Assembly (NCBI RefSeq): GCF_001298445.1
Contig: NZ_CP012036.1
Coordinates: forward strand, 1,677,263-1,741,262
Direction of reading: 5' to 3'
Source of the DNA: Nostoc piscinale CENA21
GTDB taxonomy: Bacteria > Cyanobacteriota > Cyanobacteriia > Cyanobacteriales > Nostocaceae
DNA length: 64,000 bases
The position numbers and the translations under genes are program-made. Under the pieces are notes generated by a model that saw nothing but the letters and a program-made list of their open reading frames with translations, was not told the origin of the DNA and made no database searches. Below, in pieces: positions 40,351 to 48,790 of this stretch; positions within the stretch are counted from its first letter, which is position 1; every line of letters begins with the position of its first letter.

Positions 40351-40947
40351 TGATAAATTTGTATTTTTTTGGAAAGCCACATCCACCTGAATCAACAACG
40401 ATTCTGGGGTAGAAGAGTTATCTAAAACAACATCAGCACGGGATATTTTTTCGGCTAAAGGTAGTTGGCTTTGCATTCTAGCTTGTGCTTGTGCTGGATG
40501 AAGATGATTGCGCTGGATTAATCTTTGCAACTGTTGTGTTTCTGAACAACTTACTACCCAAATTTCTGTAACTAAATGTGTCATTTTTGCTTCAAACAGC
40601 AGTGGAATCACAAACACCAAAGTTTCTGCGGTAGATGTTGCAATTGCTTCTAGAAAACAGTTACCCACATAAGGGTGAATCAAATCTTCTACCCATTGGC
40701 GTTCTTGTTGATTTTGAAAAATAATTTCGCCTAATTTTTGACGGTTGAGATTACCATCAGGAAGTAATATTTGTTCACCGTAACGTTGAGCGATCGCCTT
40801 TAAAATAGGTGAACCAATAGATACTGCATCCCTAGCATAAATATCAGCATCAAAAATCGGCAGATTATAAGCACTGGCTAAATAATTAGCAACAGTGCTT
40901 TTACCTGTAGCAATTCCTCCAGTTAAACCGATGATGCGTTTGGTCAT
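40348..40947 (-). CDS. coaE: dephospho-CoA kinase
   Basis: Final step of CoA synthesis: ATP-dependent phosphorylation of the 3'-hydroxyl of dephospho-CoA. The 199-residue length is typical. The P-loop GLTGGIATGKS is at residues 7-17. The conserved FDADIYARDAV and the later VIPLLFEAKM and QLQRLIQRN segments are present. Single gene with no operon partner. Confidence 0.95.
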   Translation of the reverse strand: MTKRIIGLTGGIATGKSTVANYLASAYNLPIFDADIYARDAVSIGSPILKAIAQRYGEQILLPDGNLNRQKLGEIIFQNQQERQWVEDLIHPYVGNCFLEAIATSTAETLVFVIPLLFEAKMTHLVTEIWVVSCSETQQLQRLIQRNHLHPAQAQARMQSQLPLAEKISRADVVLDNSSTPESLLIQVDVAFQKNTNLS

Positions 40948-40983
40948 TAGTCAGTGGTCATTGGTGATTTTCTTCCTATTTTC

Positions 40984-41040
40984 TGGGTTGGGGGATAAGG
41001 GAGACAAGGGGGATGAGGGAGACAAGGAGGACAAGGAAGA
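40984..41040. repeat. short tandem repeat array (GGGAGACAAG type)
   Basis: Degenerate 8-10 bp units of the pattern GGAGACAAGG or GGATGAGG in tandem. The complementary form (CCTTGTCTC) recurs at about 43500-43565 and shorter traces near 12352 and 55575. These are short tandemly repeated sequences of the kind dispersed in heterocystous cyanobacteria. Confidence 0.6.
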
Positions 41041-41201
41041 GTTTAGCACTCATTACTCATCACTTCCTTATACCATTTCACGAAAAATTTGATACAGATG
41101 TAAACCCTAAAAGCTTTGCTGTATCTAAGTTTTTTAATTGCGTTAGTGTAGCGGTAGCGAGCCTGCGAGCGTCATTGCGAATTGCGAATTGTGAATTGGT
41201 A

Positions 41202-41642
41202 TTACCACTTCTTGTAAGGTAAGAATTTACCATTCATTGTGACTTTAACGCGATCGCCTTTGGGGTCTTCTACTTTTTCGATGTCTAAGGTAAAATCAAT
41301 TGCACTCATAATCCCATCACCAAATTTTTCCTGAATCACTTCTTTCATCGGTAGACCGTAAACTTGCATAATTTCGTAGAACCGATAAATTAAGGGATCG
41401 GTAGGGACGACAGGGCCTAAACCTTTGGTGGGATAGCTAATTAGTTCCGCAATATCTTCAGAATCAAGCCCTAACACATCAGCTAGTTTTTGTGCTTCCT
41501 CTAGAGAAGCTGTTGCTTGACGATAAAACAAAGCCGCAATCCAGACTTCATCTCGTCCTAAAACTTGTTCTAAATCTGTAAAGGTTAATCCTTTGAGTTT
41601 TTTTGCAGCCAGCAGCTTTTGAGTTAATGCGGGAATTGACAT
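41202..41642 (-). CDS. cynS: cyanase (cyanate hydratase)
   Basis: Converts cyanate and bicarbonate to CO2 and carbamate, which gives ammonia. The decamer-forming protein is 146 residues here; the helix-turn-helix-like N-terminal domain (about 10-70) is followed by the catalytic domain. The active-site triad is intact with exact family spacing: Arg87 and Glu90 in IYRFYE and Ser113 in GIMSAIDF (E. coli Arg96, Glu99, Ser122). The cynABD transporter genes are not adjacent. Confidence 0.96.
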   Translation of the reverse strand: MSIPALTQKLLAAKKLKGLTFTDLEQVLGRDEVWIAALFYRQATASLEEAQKLADVLGLDSEDIAELISYPTKGLGPVVPTDPLIYRFYEIMQVYGLPMKEVIQEKFGDGIMSAIDFTLDIEKVEDPKGDRVKVTMNGKFLPYKKW

Positions 41643-41716
41643 AGTAGACTCTGATACTAATTTTAGATTTTGAACCAGGGATAGTATACTTTGCCAAGAC
41701 AGTCTGTATGTTGAGT

Positions 41717-42416
41717 TTAAGGTAAAATTTCAACTACTGTATCTTTTTCGACCCATTGATACAGTTCATCGACATCTTGATTTTTTAAGGAAGGACAACC
41801 CAAAGTCCAATTGTAGCGATCGCTAATCATTTTATCAGTACCGATTGGGACACCATGTATACCAACTTGCCCACCAATCGGAATGTGCCAAGCTAACTTA
41901 CCATTAATCTTTGCTTGAAAATGCTTCCGCCAAGATTGACCATTGGGATAGTCTAACCAAATAAATTTTGACCATTGTGGATGAGGATACAAATCTCTAA
42001 CTTTTAAAATTCCTTCCGGTGTTCTTTTATCGCCTTCACCGTACTTATCACCCACAGAGTTACTACCAAACACTACTGGGTAAGATTTGACTGGTTTGAG
42101 GTCATAGTACAATGTCAGCCTGTGCTGAGATTTTTCAATTAGGATAGATATTTTATTTTTGTTGTAATTTCTGTCAATTAACTGCTCAAGTGATTTGTCG
42201 TAATTTAATAGTTGATTTCCTGGTAAATTGGAATGAAAATTCTGCTCAGATTGGCAATTTTTTTAGACACAAAATTTGCGGAATTTCTTGGAGGGGAGCC
42301 AAAAAGCCCAATCGAACTAAAAACAAGTAGAATAAAGAGCCACTGATTAGTAATAAGAGGATAATTTTGATCTGCTGACGATGCAGAAAAATATTTTTCA
42401 GTGGCTCTTGCTTCAT
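41717..42416 (-). pseudogene. L,D-transpeptidase (YkuD), frameshifted after the signal anchor
   Basis: Cross-links peptidoglycan through 3-3 bonds using a catalytic Cys. The N-terminal piece begins at the ATG 42416 (MKQEPLKNIFLHRQQIKIIL), with a single hydrophobic segment, and stops soon after a seven-T run (42258-42264). With one T fewer it joins the second piece, which runs through ISILIEKSQHRLTLYYDLKPVKSYPVVFGSN to the catalytic region (VGIHGVPIG and TLGCPSLKN). The full product would be about 232 residues, normal for the family. The usual HGC at the catalytic Cys reads LGC here. It would be anchored in the membrane with the catalytic domain in the periplasm. Confidence 0.82.
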
Positions 42417-42440
42417 CACTTTAAGTTAGTATTTTATAGA

Positions 42441-42590
42441 ACTTACGCATAAAAACGAAAAACCCAGGTTTTAGGAAAGGGTAAAGCAGTATAGGGGTAT
42501 ACTTAAACTGCGCTCAGTAACCGGGGTGTATGTATCTAGAACCCTTACACCCTTACACCCATTATCCACAAACAATATTTGTGCGTAAGT
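42441..42590. repeat. MITE-like element related to 30216-30324
   Basis: ACTTACGCA at 42441-42449 is complementary to TGCGTAAGT at 42582-42590, giving a 150-bp unit. The ends match those of the element at 30216 with one change; the interior differs. It fills the gap between the transpeptidase and cysE. Confidence 0.55.
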
Positions 42591-42596
42591 CACAAT

Positions 42597-43361
42597 TTAA
42601 ATACCTGCGCCATCAAGAAATTGTTGTATGGCTTTATCTCTGAGGCTACACAAAGGCGCTTCTGGTTTTGGTTCAGGCTCGTTAACAGCAACACAACCAA
42701 CTAATACAGGAGTTTTAGCAGCAGTCTGTAGTTGCTGTAGAGTTTGAATTTGTTGTTCTAAAGTTTCAATGCGATCGACTAAAGCGCGAATTACTTCCGC
42801 TTCCGAGTCGGGTAAATTGTTGTGTTCCAAAGGTGCAACGCGGACTCCAGAACGATAGACAATCCGGCCGGGAATCCCAACCACTGTACAATCAGAAGGC
42901 ACATCTCTCAGGACAACTGACCCAGCACCAATGCGGACGTTATTACCAATGTGAATATTGCCTAATACCTTTGCACCAGCACCAACCACAACATTTTCAC
43001 CGACTGTAGGATGGCGTTTACCACTTTGTTTACCAGTTCCTCCCAAAGTGACACCTTGATAAATCAGAGCATAATCACCCACAATTGCAGTTTCACCAAT
43101 GACTACACCCATACCGTGGTCAATAAATACCCCTTGGCCAATGGTTGCACCTGGGTGAATTTCGATACCAGTCAAAAATCTAGAGAAGTGAGAAATGAAG
43201 CGGGGAATAAAGGGAAGACCAAGGTGATGTAGCCAGTGAGCCAGTCGGTGAAAAATTAGGGCTTGCAAGCCAGGGTAACAAACCAAAACCTCTAACCAGT
43301 TACGGGCGGCTGGGTCACGTTCAAAAATGATGCGGAAATCGGCACGTAGAGTAGATAGCAC
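42597..43361 (-). CDS. cysE: serine O-acetyltransferase
   Basis: Makes O-acetylserine from serine and acetyl-CoA, the committed step of cysteine synthesis. The left-handed beta-helix is visible as hexapeptide repeats from GIEIHPGATIGQGVFIDHGMGVVIGETAIVGD to VVGIPGRIVY. The catalytic His and Asp lie in FIDHGMGV. The ORF is open to a TTG at 43475, but homologues start at (V/M)LSTLRADFRIIFERDP, so I chose the GTG at 43361 (254 residues). The C-terminal extension of about 60 residues after the helix is coiled and Pro-rich, as in several cyanobacterial CysE proteins. Confidence 0.9.
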   Translation of the reverse strand: MLSTLRADFRIIFERDPAARNWLEVLVCYPGLQALIFHRLAHWLHHLGLPFIPRFISHFSRFLTGIEIHPGATIGQGVFIDHGMGVVIGETAIVGDYALIYQGVTLGGTGKQSGKRHPTVGENVVVGAGAKVLGNIHIGNNVRIGAGSVVLRDVPSDCTVVGIPGRIVYRSGVRVAPLEHNNLPDSEAEVIRALVDRIETLEQQIQTLQQLQTAAKTPVLVGCVAVNEPEPKPEAPLCSLRDKAIQQFLDGAGI

Positions 43362-43489
43362 GCAATAGTACCCTCGAAAAGCAAACGAGCTACCATACCA
43401 TATTATCTTTTTCAGTGCTTGGTTGATAAAGTGCTGAGTGCTGAGGGGGTGGACAAGGGAGGAGGGGGTGGACAAGGGTGAGGGGGGAG

Positions 43490-43570
43490 AAAAATTGCTC
43501 CCTTATCCGCCTTGTCTCCCTTGTCTCCCTTGTCTCCCTCGTCCGCCTTGTCCACCTTGTCTCCCTTCCA
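43490..43570. repeat. short tandem repeat array (CCTTGTCTC type)
   Basis: About seven degenerate copies of a nine-base unit CCTTGTCTC or CCTCGTCCG between cysE and the next gene. It is the complement of the array at 40984-41040. It has no coding role; overlapping ORFs on both strands are artefacts of the repeat. Confidence 0.7.
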
Positions 43571-43578
43571 AGCCCAAC

Positions 43579-44457
43579 TCACTCCGCCCCAGAATCTCCC
43601 CATTCTTTAATTGCGGAAAAGATTGATGAATAATCATCATTAGCAAATGACATTTTCATGGCTGTAGCTAAAATGTGTCGCACAGACTCAATGCTGCTGA
43701 GGTCTAAACCTAAAGCTTTGGCTTCTGAGATAAATAAGTCTGTATCTTTGAGCAAATGTTTTGTCGGAAAATTGGGGTTAGCATAGTCTTCTTCTAACAT
43801 TCTTTGCAGCTTTTTATCAAAAGTCGGTGCATACAAAGAACTTTGGCGTAAAACCTGCATAAAAGATTCAATATTGACACCTTGACGCTGTAAAAAAGCC
43901 AAACTGAGGGCAAAGCTAGTTGTTAAAGAAGCAATTAATTGATTGAGGGATAATTTTAAGGCGGCGGCTGTCCCCACAGGGCCAATTAGTAAAGGTTCTG
44001 GGCCAAAATTTTGCAGTAATTGTAAATGTCTTTGGTATTGATCTGGGGTTGCGCCTACCATAACAATTAATTGCCCGCTTTTGGCTTCGGGAATACTTCC
44101 TAATACTGGTGCTTCTATATATTCACCACCACCACCAATGATGGTATCTCGAATTTCTTGGCTTTCGGTGGGTGTAATTGTCCCCATCTGAATAATTGTG
44201 CGTCCTTCTAGGGTACGCCAAGCTGTATCTGAAAGTAAGACTTGATAAATGGCTGCGGCATTAGTCAGCATCAAAATAATGCAATCAGCAGCACGAATGG
44301 CCTGACGGGGTTGGGCGGCAATTTCCGCGCCGGCTGCTTGTAATGGTGCTAATTTTTCTGGGGTGCGATTGTAGGCAACTACTTGTATGTTGGCTGCTAA
44401 CAACCTTTGAGCCATTGGTTGTCCCATCAGTCCAGTTCCCAGAAATGCCACCTTCAT
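43579..44457 (-). CDS. beta-hydroxyacid dehydrogenase (3-hydroxyisobutyrate dehydrogenase family)
   Basis: NAD(P)-dependent oxidoreductase of 292 residues. Rossmann motif FLGTGLMGQPMAQRL at 4-18, the substrate region EAPVLGSIPEAKSGQL with the family signature (usually DAPVSGG), and the catalytic Lys in AALKLSLNQLIASL near 170. All-helical C-terminal domain. Could reduce succinic semialdehyde, glyoxylate or tartronate semialdehyde; substrate not assignable. The Arg after strand 2 (AYNRTPEKLAPL) points to NADP. Confidence 0.88.
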   Translation of the reverse strand: MKVAFLGTGLMGQPMAQRLLAANIQVVAYNRTPEKLAPLQAAGAEIAAQPRQAIRAADCIILMLTNAAAIYQVLLSDTAWRTLEGRTIIQMGTITPTESQEIRDTIIGGGGEYIEAPVLGSIPEAKSGQLIVMVGATPDQYQRHLQLLQNFGPEPLLIGPVGTAAALKLSLNQLIASLTTSFALSLAFLQRQGVNIESFMQVLRQSSLYAPTFDKKLQRMLEEDYANPNFPTKHLLKDTDLFISEAKALGLDLSSIESVRHILATAMKMSFANDDYSSIFSAIKEWGDSGAE

Positions 44458-44829
44458 TGTTCACGTTCCTTTGATAAAGCTGAGGCGAAGTCCATAACAG
44501 AAATCGCGTTTTCATCTTTTGATTGTAATTGGCTGGTGATTTGTAATTTGAGACTTAAGATGCCATCCTAAATCTCAAATTCACCCGATACGGCTGAGTA
44601 CTCAGCACTCAGCACTGTAAATTCAGCCGCCAGCTGCAAATGTCGCCATAATGACAACAGATAGTAAGATACCGGGTGTAAGTAGCATTACTAGCATCAA
44701 CAAGTCATGAGTATTCATAGTTTTTGTTGCTTTTTTAAATACAGGATTTCGCAGTAATCAATAGTAATGCTAGTCCATATAACAGTGATGCTGCCGACTT
44801 ACAGAGAGTTTTAACTTTTTCCCTTACTT
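44458..44829. other. intergenic region with one small ORF
   Basis: Apart from the 31-codon ORF at 44623-44718 this stretch has no gene. An imperfect repeated 'CTCAGCACT' motif occurs at 44601-44616. Confidence 0.4.
44623..44718 (-). CDS. 31-residue single-span membrane protein candidate
   Basis: ATG at 44718, TGA ending at 44623. The product has a short polar N-terminus (MNTHD), one hydrophobic span of about 22 residues (LLMLVMLLTPGILLSVVIMATF) and an AAGG end. The composition and clean boundaries look like a real small membrane protein of the sort often missed by annotation (size of photosystem or Ndh accessory subunits), but I do not match it to a named one. The RBS is weak. It lies 166 nt downstream of the start of the dehydrogenase gene's upstream region and shares the strand of its neighbours. 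Confidence 0.5.
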   Translation of the reverse strand: MNTHDLLMLVMLLTPGILLSVVIMATFAAGG

Positions 44830-46053
44830 TTACTTTGGCACAATTAATCCTTTCAGGGGTTGCAAAATTTCCTGATTTTGAAGTCCTTTACTTTGGATGA
44901 GGACTCCAAAGCCACCCAAGCCATTGGGATCAATAAGTTGGTGGAGTGATTCACGTCTTTGCAACAATTGAGCGATCGCTATATCTTGCTGAGAAAGTGA
45001 GGCTATTCTATCCCCTAAACCCAACGCCATCAAAAATAAACCTTGTTGGGTAAAGCCAATTTTGGTTAAACCACATTGCTCTCCCCACAGTTCTAAGGCG
45101 GTAAAGTCAACATGGGCAGTGATATCTTGTCGCCCAAGATTAATGTAGGGGTTGTTATGGTAACGATGCTGGTAGTAGCACTGGAGGGTTCCTTGCGATC
45201 GCCTGGGGTTATAGTAGCGATGGGCAGGATAGCCATAATCAACTGTTACCACATAGCCGCGTTGCAAGCGGTCTGCTACTATACTCAACCAGTCTAAAGC
45301 CGCTAAATTAATTTCACTGCGGTAGCCATCGGGGTAGACTTTTGCAGCTAAATCAATCCCTATCAAATCAAAATATTTTGTCAACTGCGGTGTAGAAATT
45401 TCCCCGATGATTTCTTGAAACTCCCCTTCTAACAGCAGATAATTTTCATCTTGCTCTACATCAGATGGTAAGGTGACATAAATTTCTCGCAGTTCCCCAG
45501 TTTGTAAAATAAACTGATGCACTGAAAAAGCATCGACTAGTTCGTTAGAAAAAAAGCAGCCAGTGATGGAGTTACTCGGTATATCTGCTAAATTGCACCA
45601 CCGCACAGGGTAATTTTGCAAACGTTGTTGTTGTTCTTGCTGCAATTCGGGAGACTTTTCGACAATCACATACTCTAAGGCTGGTAAAAAATCAGGATAA
45701 TGCCGTTGATAATAGTTGAGGATATGCAACGCCAACAGTCCTTGACCTGCTCCCATTTCTACCAAGGAATAAGGCCGGGGTTGTCCTAAAATTTCCCACA
45801 TTTGCACAAACTGTTCTGCTAGTAACTCGCCAAAATCAACACCGAGACTAACAGATGTGAAAAAATCACCACCTTTAAACCCAATGTTGACGGCTTTGCT
45901 GGCATAGTAGCCATGTTCAGGGTGATATAACGCCATATCCATGTATTCCGCAAAGGTAATTCGCTTTTGCGGACTTGTAGCAATGCGATCGCTAATGGCC
46001 GCACACAACGCTGGGTTAGAATTCATAAACAAGTTAGACTCAGTGGGCTTCAA
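44830..46053 (-). CDS. MidA/NDUFAF7-type SAM-dependent methyltransferase
   Basis: DUF185 family protein of 407 residues. The eukaryotic relative NDUFAF7 methylates an arginine of a complex I subunit in mitochondria; cyanobacterial homologues have been suggested to act on NDH-1 or other targets, which is inference. SAM-binding motif VEMGAGQGLLALHILNYY at about 95-112; YYASKAVNIGFKGGDFFTSVSLGVDFGELLAEQF precedes it as in the family. A second ATG at 46026 (MNSNPALCAAI) is a plausible start. No membrane segment. Confidence 0.88.
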   Translation of the reverse strand: MKPTESNLFMNSNPALCAAISDRIATSPQKRITFAEYMDMALYHPEHGYYASKAVNIGFKGGDFFTSVSLGVDFGELLAEQFVQMWEILGQPRPYSLVEMGAGQGLLALHILNYYQRHYPDFLPALEYVIVEKSPELQQEQQQRLQNYPVRWCNLADIPSNSITGCFFSNELVDAFSVHQFILQTGELREIYVTLPSDVEQDENYLLLEGEFQEIIGEISTPQLTKYFDLIGIDLAAKVYPDGYRSEINLAALDWLSIVADRLQRGYVVTVDYGYPAHRYYNPRRSQGTLQCYYQHRYHNNPYINLGRQDITAHVDFTALELWGEQCGLTKIGFTQQGLFLMALGLGDRIASLSQQDIAIAQLLQRRESLHQLIDPNGLGGFGVLIQSKGLQNQEILQPLKGLIVPK

Positions 46054-46108
46054 ATCCCTAACTTCCTTGATAAGTTGGGACTCTTCTTATTTACAATAGA
46101 TATTTTCT

Positions 46109-46402
46109 TTATGGCTTTTCCTTAATCGTTACTAATCCATGTATCCCCAGTGCTGTGATCACACCTCCCAGCAAACCCCATGTACCATCAGCGAATACGT
46201 TGATGCGATGAATAAAAGTACGATGGTAAGCGTATTCTAATTGTCTATCAGTGACTTTGTTTTCTTCTACTAGTTTCTGCACATAATTTTCAGCTTTGCC
46301 TAGTGCAGCATAGTCTAAGTTAAACCAATAAAGTGACGTTCCTACTACCGCCACACCTGGAAAAACTAAAGTAATTAAGAGAATTGCTATACGTGCTTTC
46401 AT
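46109..46402 (-). CDS. small two-span membrane protein, unknown
   Basis: 97 residues. Hydrophobic segments at about 5-25 (AILLITLVFPGVAVVGTSLYW) and 72-90 (GLLGGVITALGIHGLVTI), with a charged helix between (KAENYVQKLVEENKVTDRQLEYAY). It resembles other short hypothetical proteins of cyanobacteria. No motif gives a function. Confidence 0.65.
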   Translation of the reverse strand: MKARIAILLITLVFPGVAVVGTSLYWFNLDYAALGKAENYVQKLVEENKVTDRQLEYAYHRTFIHRINVFADGTWGLLGGVITALGIHGLVTIKEKP

Positions 46403-46532
46403 AACACCTGATGATTTACCTATTCCATTTAACTTCTCACAGGTACAGCAAGAAATAGTACATTGAGCAAAAGAAGATAAATTTGGGAATACTCATAGTG
46501 TTTTGCAGCATTGGCTTAGTTAGGCTCACGCT

Positions 46533-47711
46533 ATGAGAGCATTAAAAATTATTTTTCTGGGATTTGCTTATGTTTTGTGTGTTGGTTTGGTATTAATTTC
46601 CGTATCGGCGGGATATGCAACAACATCAGCCTCCGTGGATACCTTGCGACAACAGCAGGAACAAATTAATCAAGAACGCCAGAATGTGATTCAGGAACGC
46701 GATCGCTTGACTAATTTGCACAATGCTGCAAAAAAGCGTTTGACAGGGATCAACCAAAATATCAATACCACAAGTAATCAAATTCAAGATAGCGAATCAC
46801 GGTTAGCCCAAGCCAATCAACGCCTACAAAAGCTAGAAGCCGATTTAGCTGTGGCGCAACGTAGCTACGAAGAAAGACAAGTCGCCACAGTCGCCAGATT
46901 GCGTTATCTTCAGCGATCGCACGCTAGTCAAGGCTGGGCAGTTTTAATGCAAAGCCAAAATATCAGTGACTTTATCAGCCGTCGTCACCAATTAAAGTTA
47001 GTCTATCAGGCAGACCAGAAAATTTTAGCCAAACTTAATGTCCAAGCACTGCAAATCAATCAGCAAAAAACTGATGTAGAACAACAAAAAAATGAAATTG
47101 CCTTAATTCGTCAGCAATTACTCTTACAAAAAGCAGATTATCAAGCTCAAGCACAGTCACAAGCAGAATTACTTCAACGCTTAAATAGCGATCGCCTCGC
47201 CTTAGAAGCAGCCGAAAATCAATTAGAAAGAGATTCCCATAATCTAGAAAACTTGATTGAAGAAAAAGTCGCCGCCTTAGAAGGACGCAGCAAAACCAAC
47301 AGCCGCAATAGTATTATCATTCGCGGTACAGGAATGTTTGCTTATCCCAGCAATGCACCTACTAGCAGTCCCTTTGGCTGGCGAGTACACCCAATTCTAG
47401 GTTATCGGCGCTTTCATGCAGGTTTGGATTTTGCAGCTAGTTATGGTAGTACAATTCGCGCCGCCGATTCGGGAACTGTTATTTTTGCGGGGTGGTATGG
47501 TGGCTATGGTAGAGCGGTTATTATCGACCACGGTAACGGATTGACCACACTCTACGGACACACCAGCGAAGTGTTTGTTTCTGAAGGACAAGGAGTACAA
47601 CGCGGACAAGCGATCGCGGCTGTCGGTTCCACAGGTTTTTCTACGGGGCCACACCTGCATTTTGAAGTACGTCGCCGTGGTACACCCATCAATCCGGCTG
47701 ATTTTCTTTAA
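46533..47711 (+). CDS. EnvC-like murein hydrolase activator / M23 peptidase
   Basis: Exported peptidoglycan protein of 392 residues. Signal peptide at 1-30; long coiled coil at about 30-255 with regular Gln/Leu heptads; then a LytM (peptidase M23) domain at about 280-390. The zinc site residues are present: HAGLDFAA (His and Asp) and GPHLHFEV (HxH), plus the middle His in LYGHTSEV. So it could be an active endopeptidase as well as an EnvC/NlpD-type amidase activator in cell division. In Nostoc, M23 proteins also affect septal junctions. Confidence 0.93.
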   Translation: MRALKIIFLGFAYVLCVGLVLISVSAGYATTSASVDTLRQQQEQINQERQNVIQERDRLTNLHNAAKKRLTGINQNINTTSNQIQDSESRLAQANQRLQKLEADLAVAQRSYEERQVATVARLRYLQRSHASQGWAVLMQSQNISDFISRRHQLKLVYQADQKILAKLNVQALQINQQKTDVEQQKNEIALIRQQLLLQKADYQAQAQSQAELLQRLNSDRLALEAAENQLERDSHNLENLIEEKVAALEGRSKTNSRNSIIIRGTGMFAYPSNAPTSSPFGWRVHPILGYRRFHAGLDFAASYGSTIRAADSGTVIFAGWYGGYGRAVIIDHGNGLTTLYGHTSEVFVSEGQGVQRGQAIAAVGSTGFSTGPHLHFEVRRRGTPINPADFL

Positions 47712-47739
47712 TCACCTGCAAACTTGATCACAACCATGC

Positions 47740-47745
47740 TATAAT
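47740..47745 (+). promoter_or_regulatory. -10 element of tRNA-Arg
   Basis: TATAAT lies 12 bases before the first tRNA base; a matching -35 is not obvious (closest TGCAAA at 47717). Confidence 0.6.
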
Positions 47746-47757
47746 GCAGAAGATTAA

Positions 47758-47830
47758 GGGCGCGTGGCTCAGTGGATAGAGCAACAGATTCCGGTTCTGT
47801 GGGTCGGGGGTTCAAATCCCTCCGCGCTCG
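47758..47830 (+). tRNA. tRNA-Arg (anticodon CCG)
   Basis: 73-nt cloverleaf. The acceptor stem GGGCGCG pairs with CGCGCTC (one G-U). The D arm is GCTCAGTGGATAGAGC, anticodon stem ACAGA/TCTGT with loop TTCCGGT (anticodon CCG), and the T arm CGGGGGTTCAAATCCCTCCG is standard. The CCA end is not encoded. It decodes CGG, and cyanobacterial genomes usually have one such gene. Confidence 0.96.
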
Positions 47831-48790
47831 TTTTATAGATTACCAAACTAGTTGTCCGCGTGACAAATTGTGTGTCATGACTACACTTACCAATATTTAA
47901 AGTGTGGCAGGACTCTTATTTTATCGCGTAACTAATCAGTTTCGATATTAGAGTTAGAATTAAGCTTTTCAAACAAAGAATCTGTTGCTCTATCCTTTCA
48001 ACCCAGCATAGATTGCAATGGTGAGCATATCAATATTAAATACGTTTGCCTTGACTGCTTCAACGCTGGCGCGGCTACATTTTTTCAAAATTTTGCCTAA
48101 ATCCTGCTGAAGTGTTTATTTAGAAATCATTATTCAATTTAAAAATGTCTATAGTTTAACTACAGTTGCTTTTGGGAATATTGGCATATTAATCATTACT
48201 TAAATTTTTGCTGCTCATTAATATATTGAGGTTTGAGATTTTATCTGAAACAGTAATGCCAGCAATAATTGAAAGTTAATCAGATGCAAGAAATTAACTA
48301 TGCAGTTAGTAACAACACTAACTACAAGTATGTATTATCTATATTTCAAGTTTAATATTGTAGCGATCGCTTAATATCTACTTTTAAGCTAAACACTTAA
48401 TTTACCTGATTCCTCAAAAAATTATCAATTACCATCATAAGTTTATTCAAATTTTAAAAAATAGTTTGCATTTTTAAAGAAGAGTGTACTTAAAAAGTCC
48501 CAAATATTGTTAATTGCAGGTCATATCTTAAAATTAATCCCGAAAATGGGGCAATTCATTAACAAAAACTAGAAAAAATCGGGATTTTATGGTAACATAT
48601 TTTACAGTAAACTTTGATATCAGCAGTAACTTTTTACTCTAAATTTATACAGGTATCTAATATCAGTATATTTGCTGTATAGCTTAAACAAAGAAAATCA
48701 ACTTCTAGTTTGATAACCAGTGTAGTATATAAAGCCACGGATTTTCATGATTGCGTTTAGTCAACATCAATACACTTACAATTTTCTGGT
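47831..48790. other. 960-nt AT-rich intergenic region, no gene seen
   Basis: The longest gene-free stretch. No ORF above about 40 codons with coding character, no tRNA and no strong hairpin. TATATAAAG at 48725-48733 could be part of the promoter of the next gene. The first 60 bases contain a possible terminator for the tRNA, but with no clear stem. Confidence 0.45.

Noticed and set aside
43412..43626. ORFs on both strands rich in Lys-Gly-Asp or Pro-Cys
   Set aside because: Both are translations of the short tandem repeat array, not genes.
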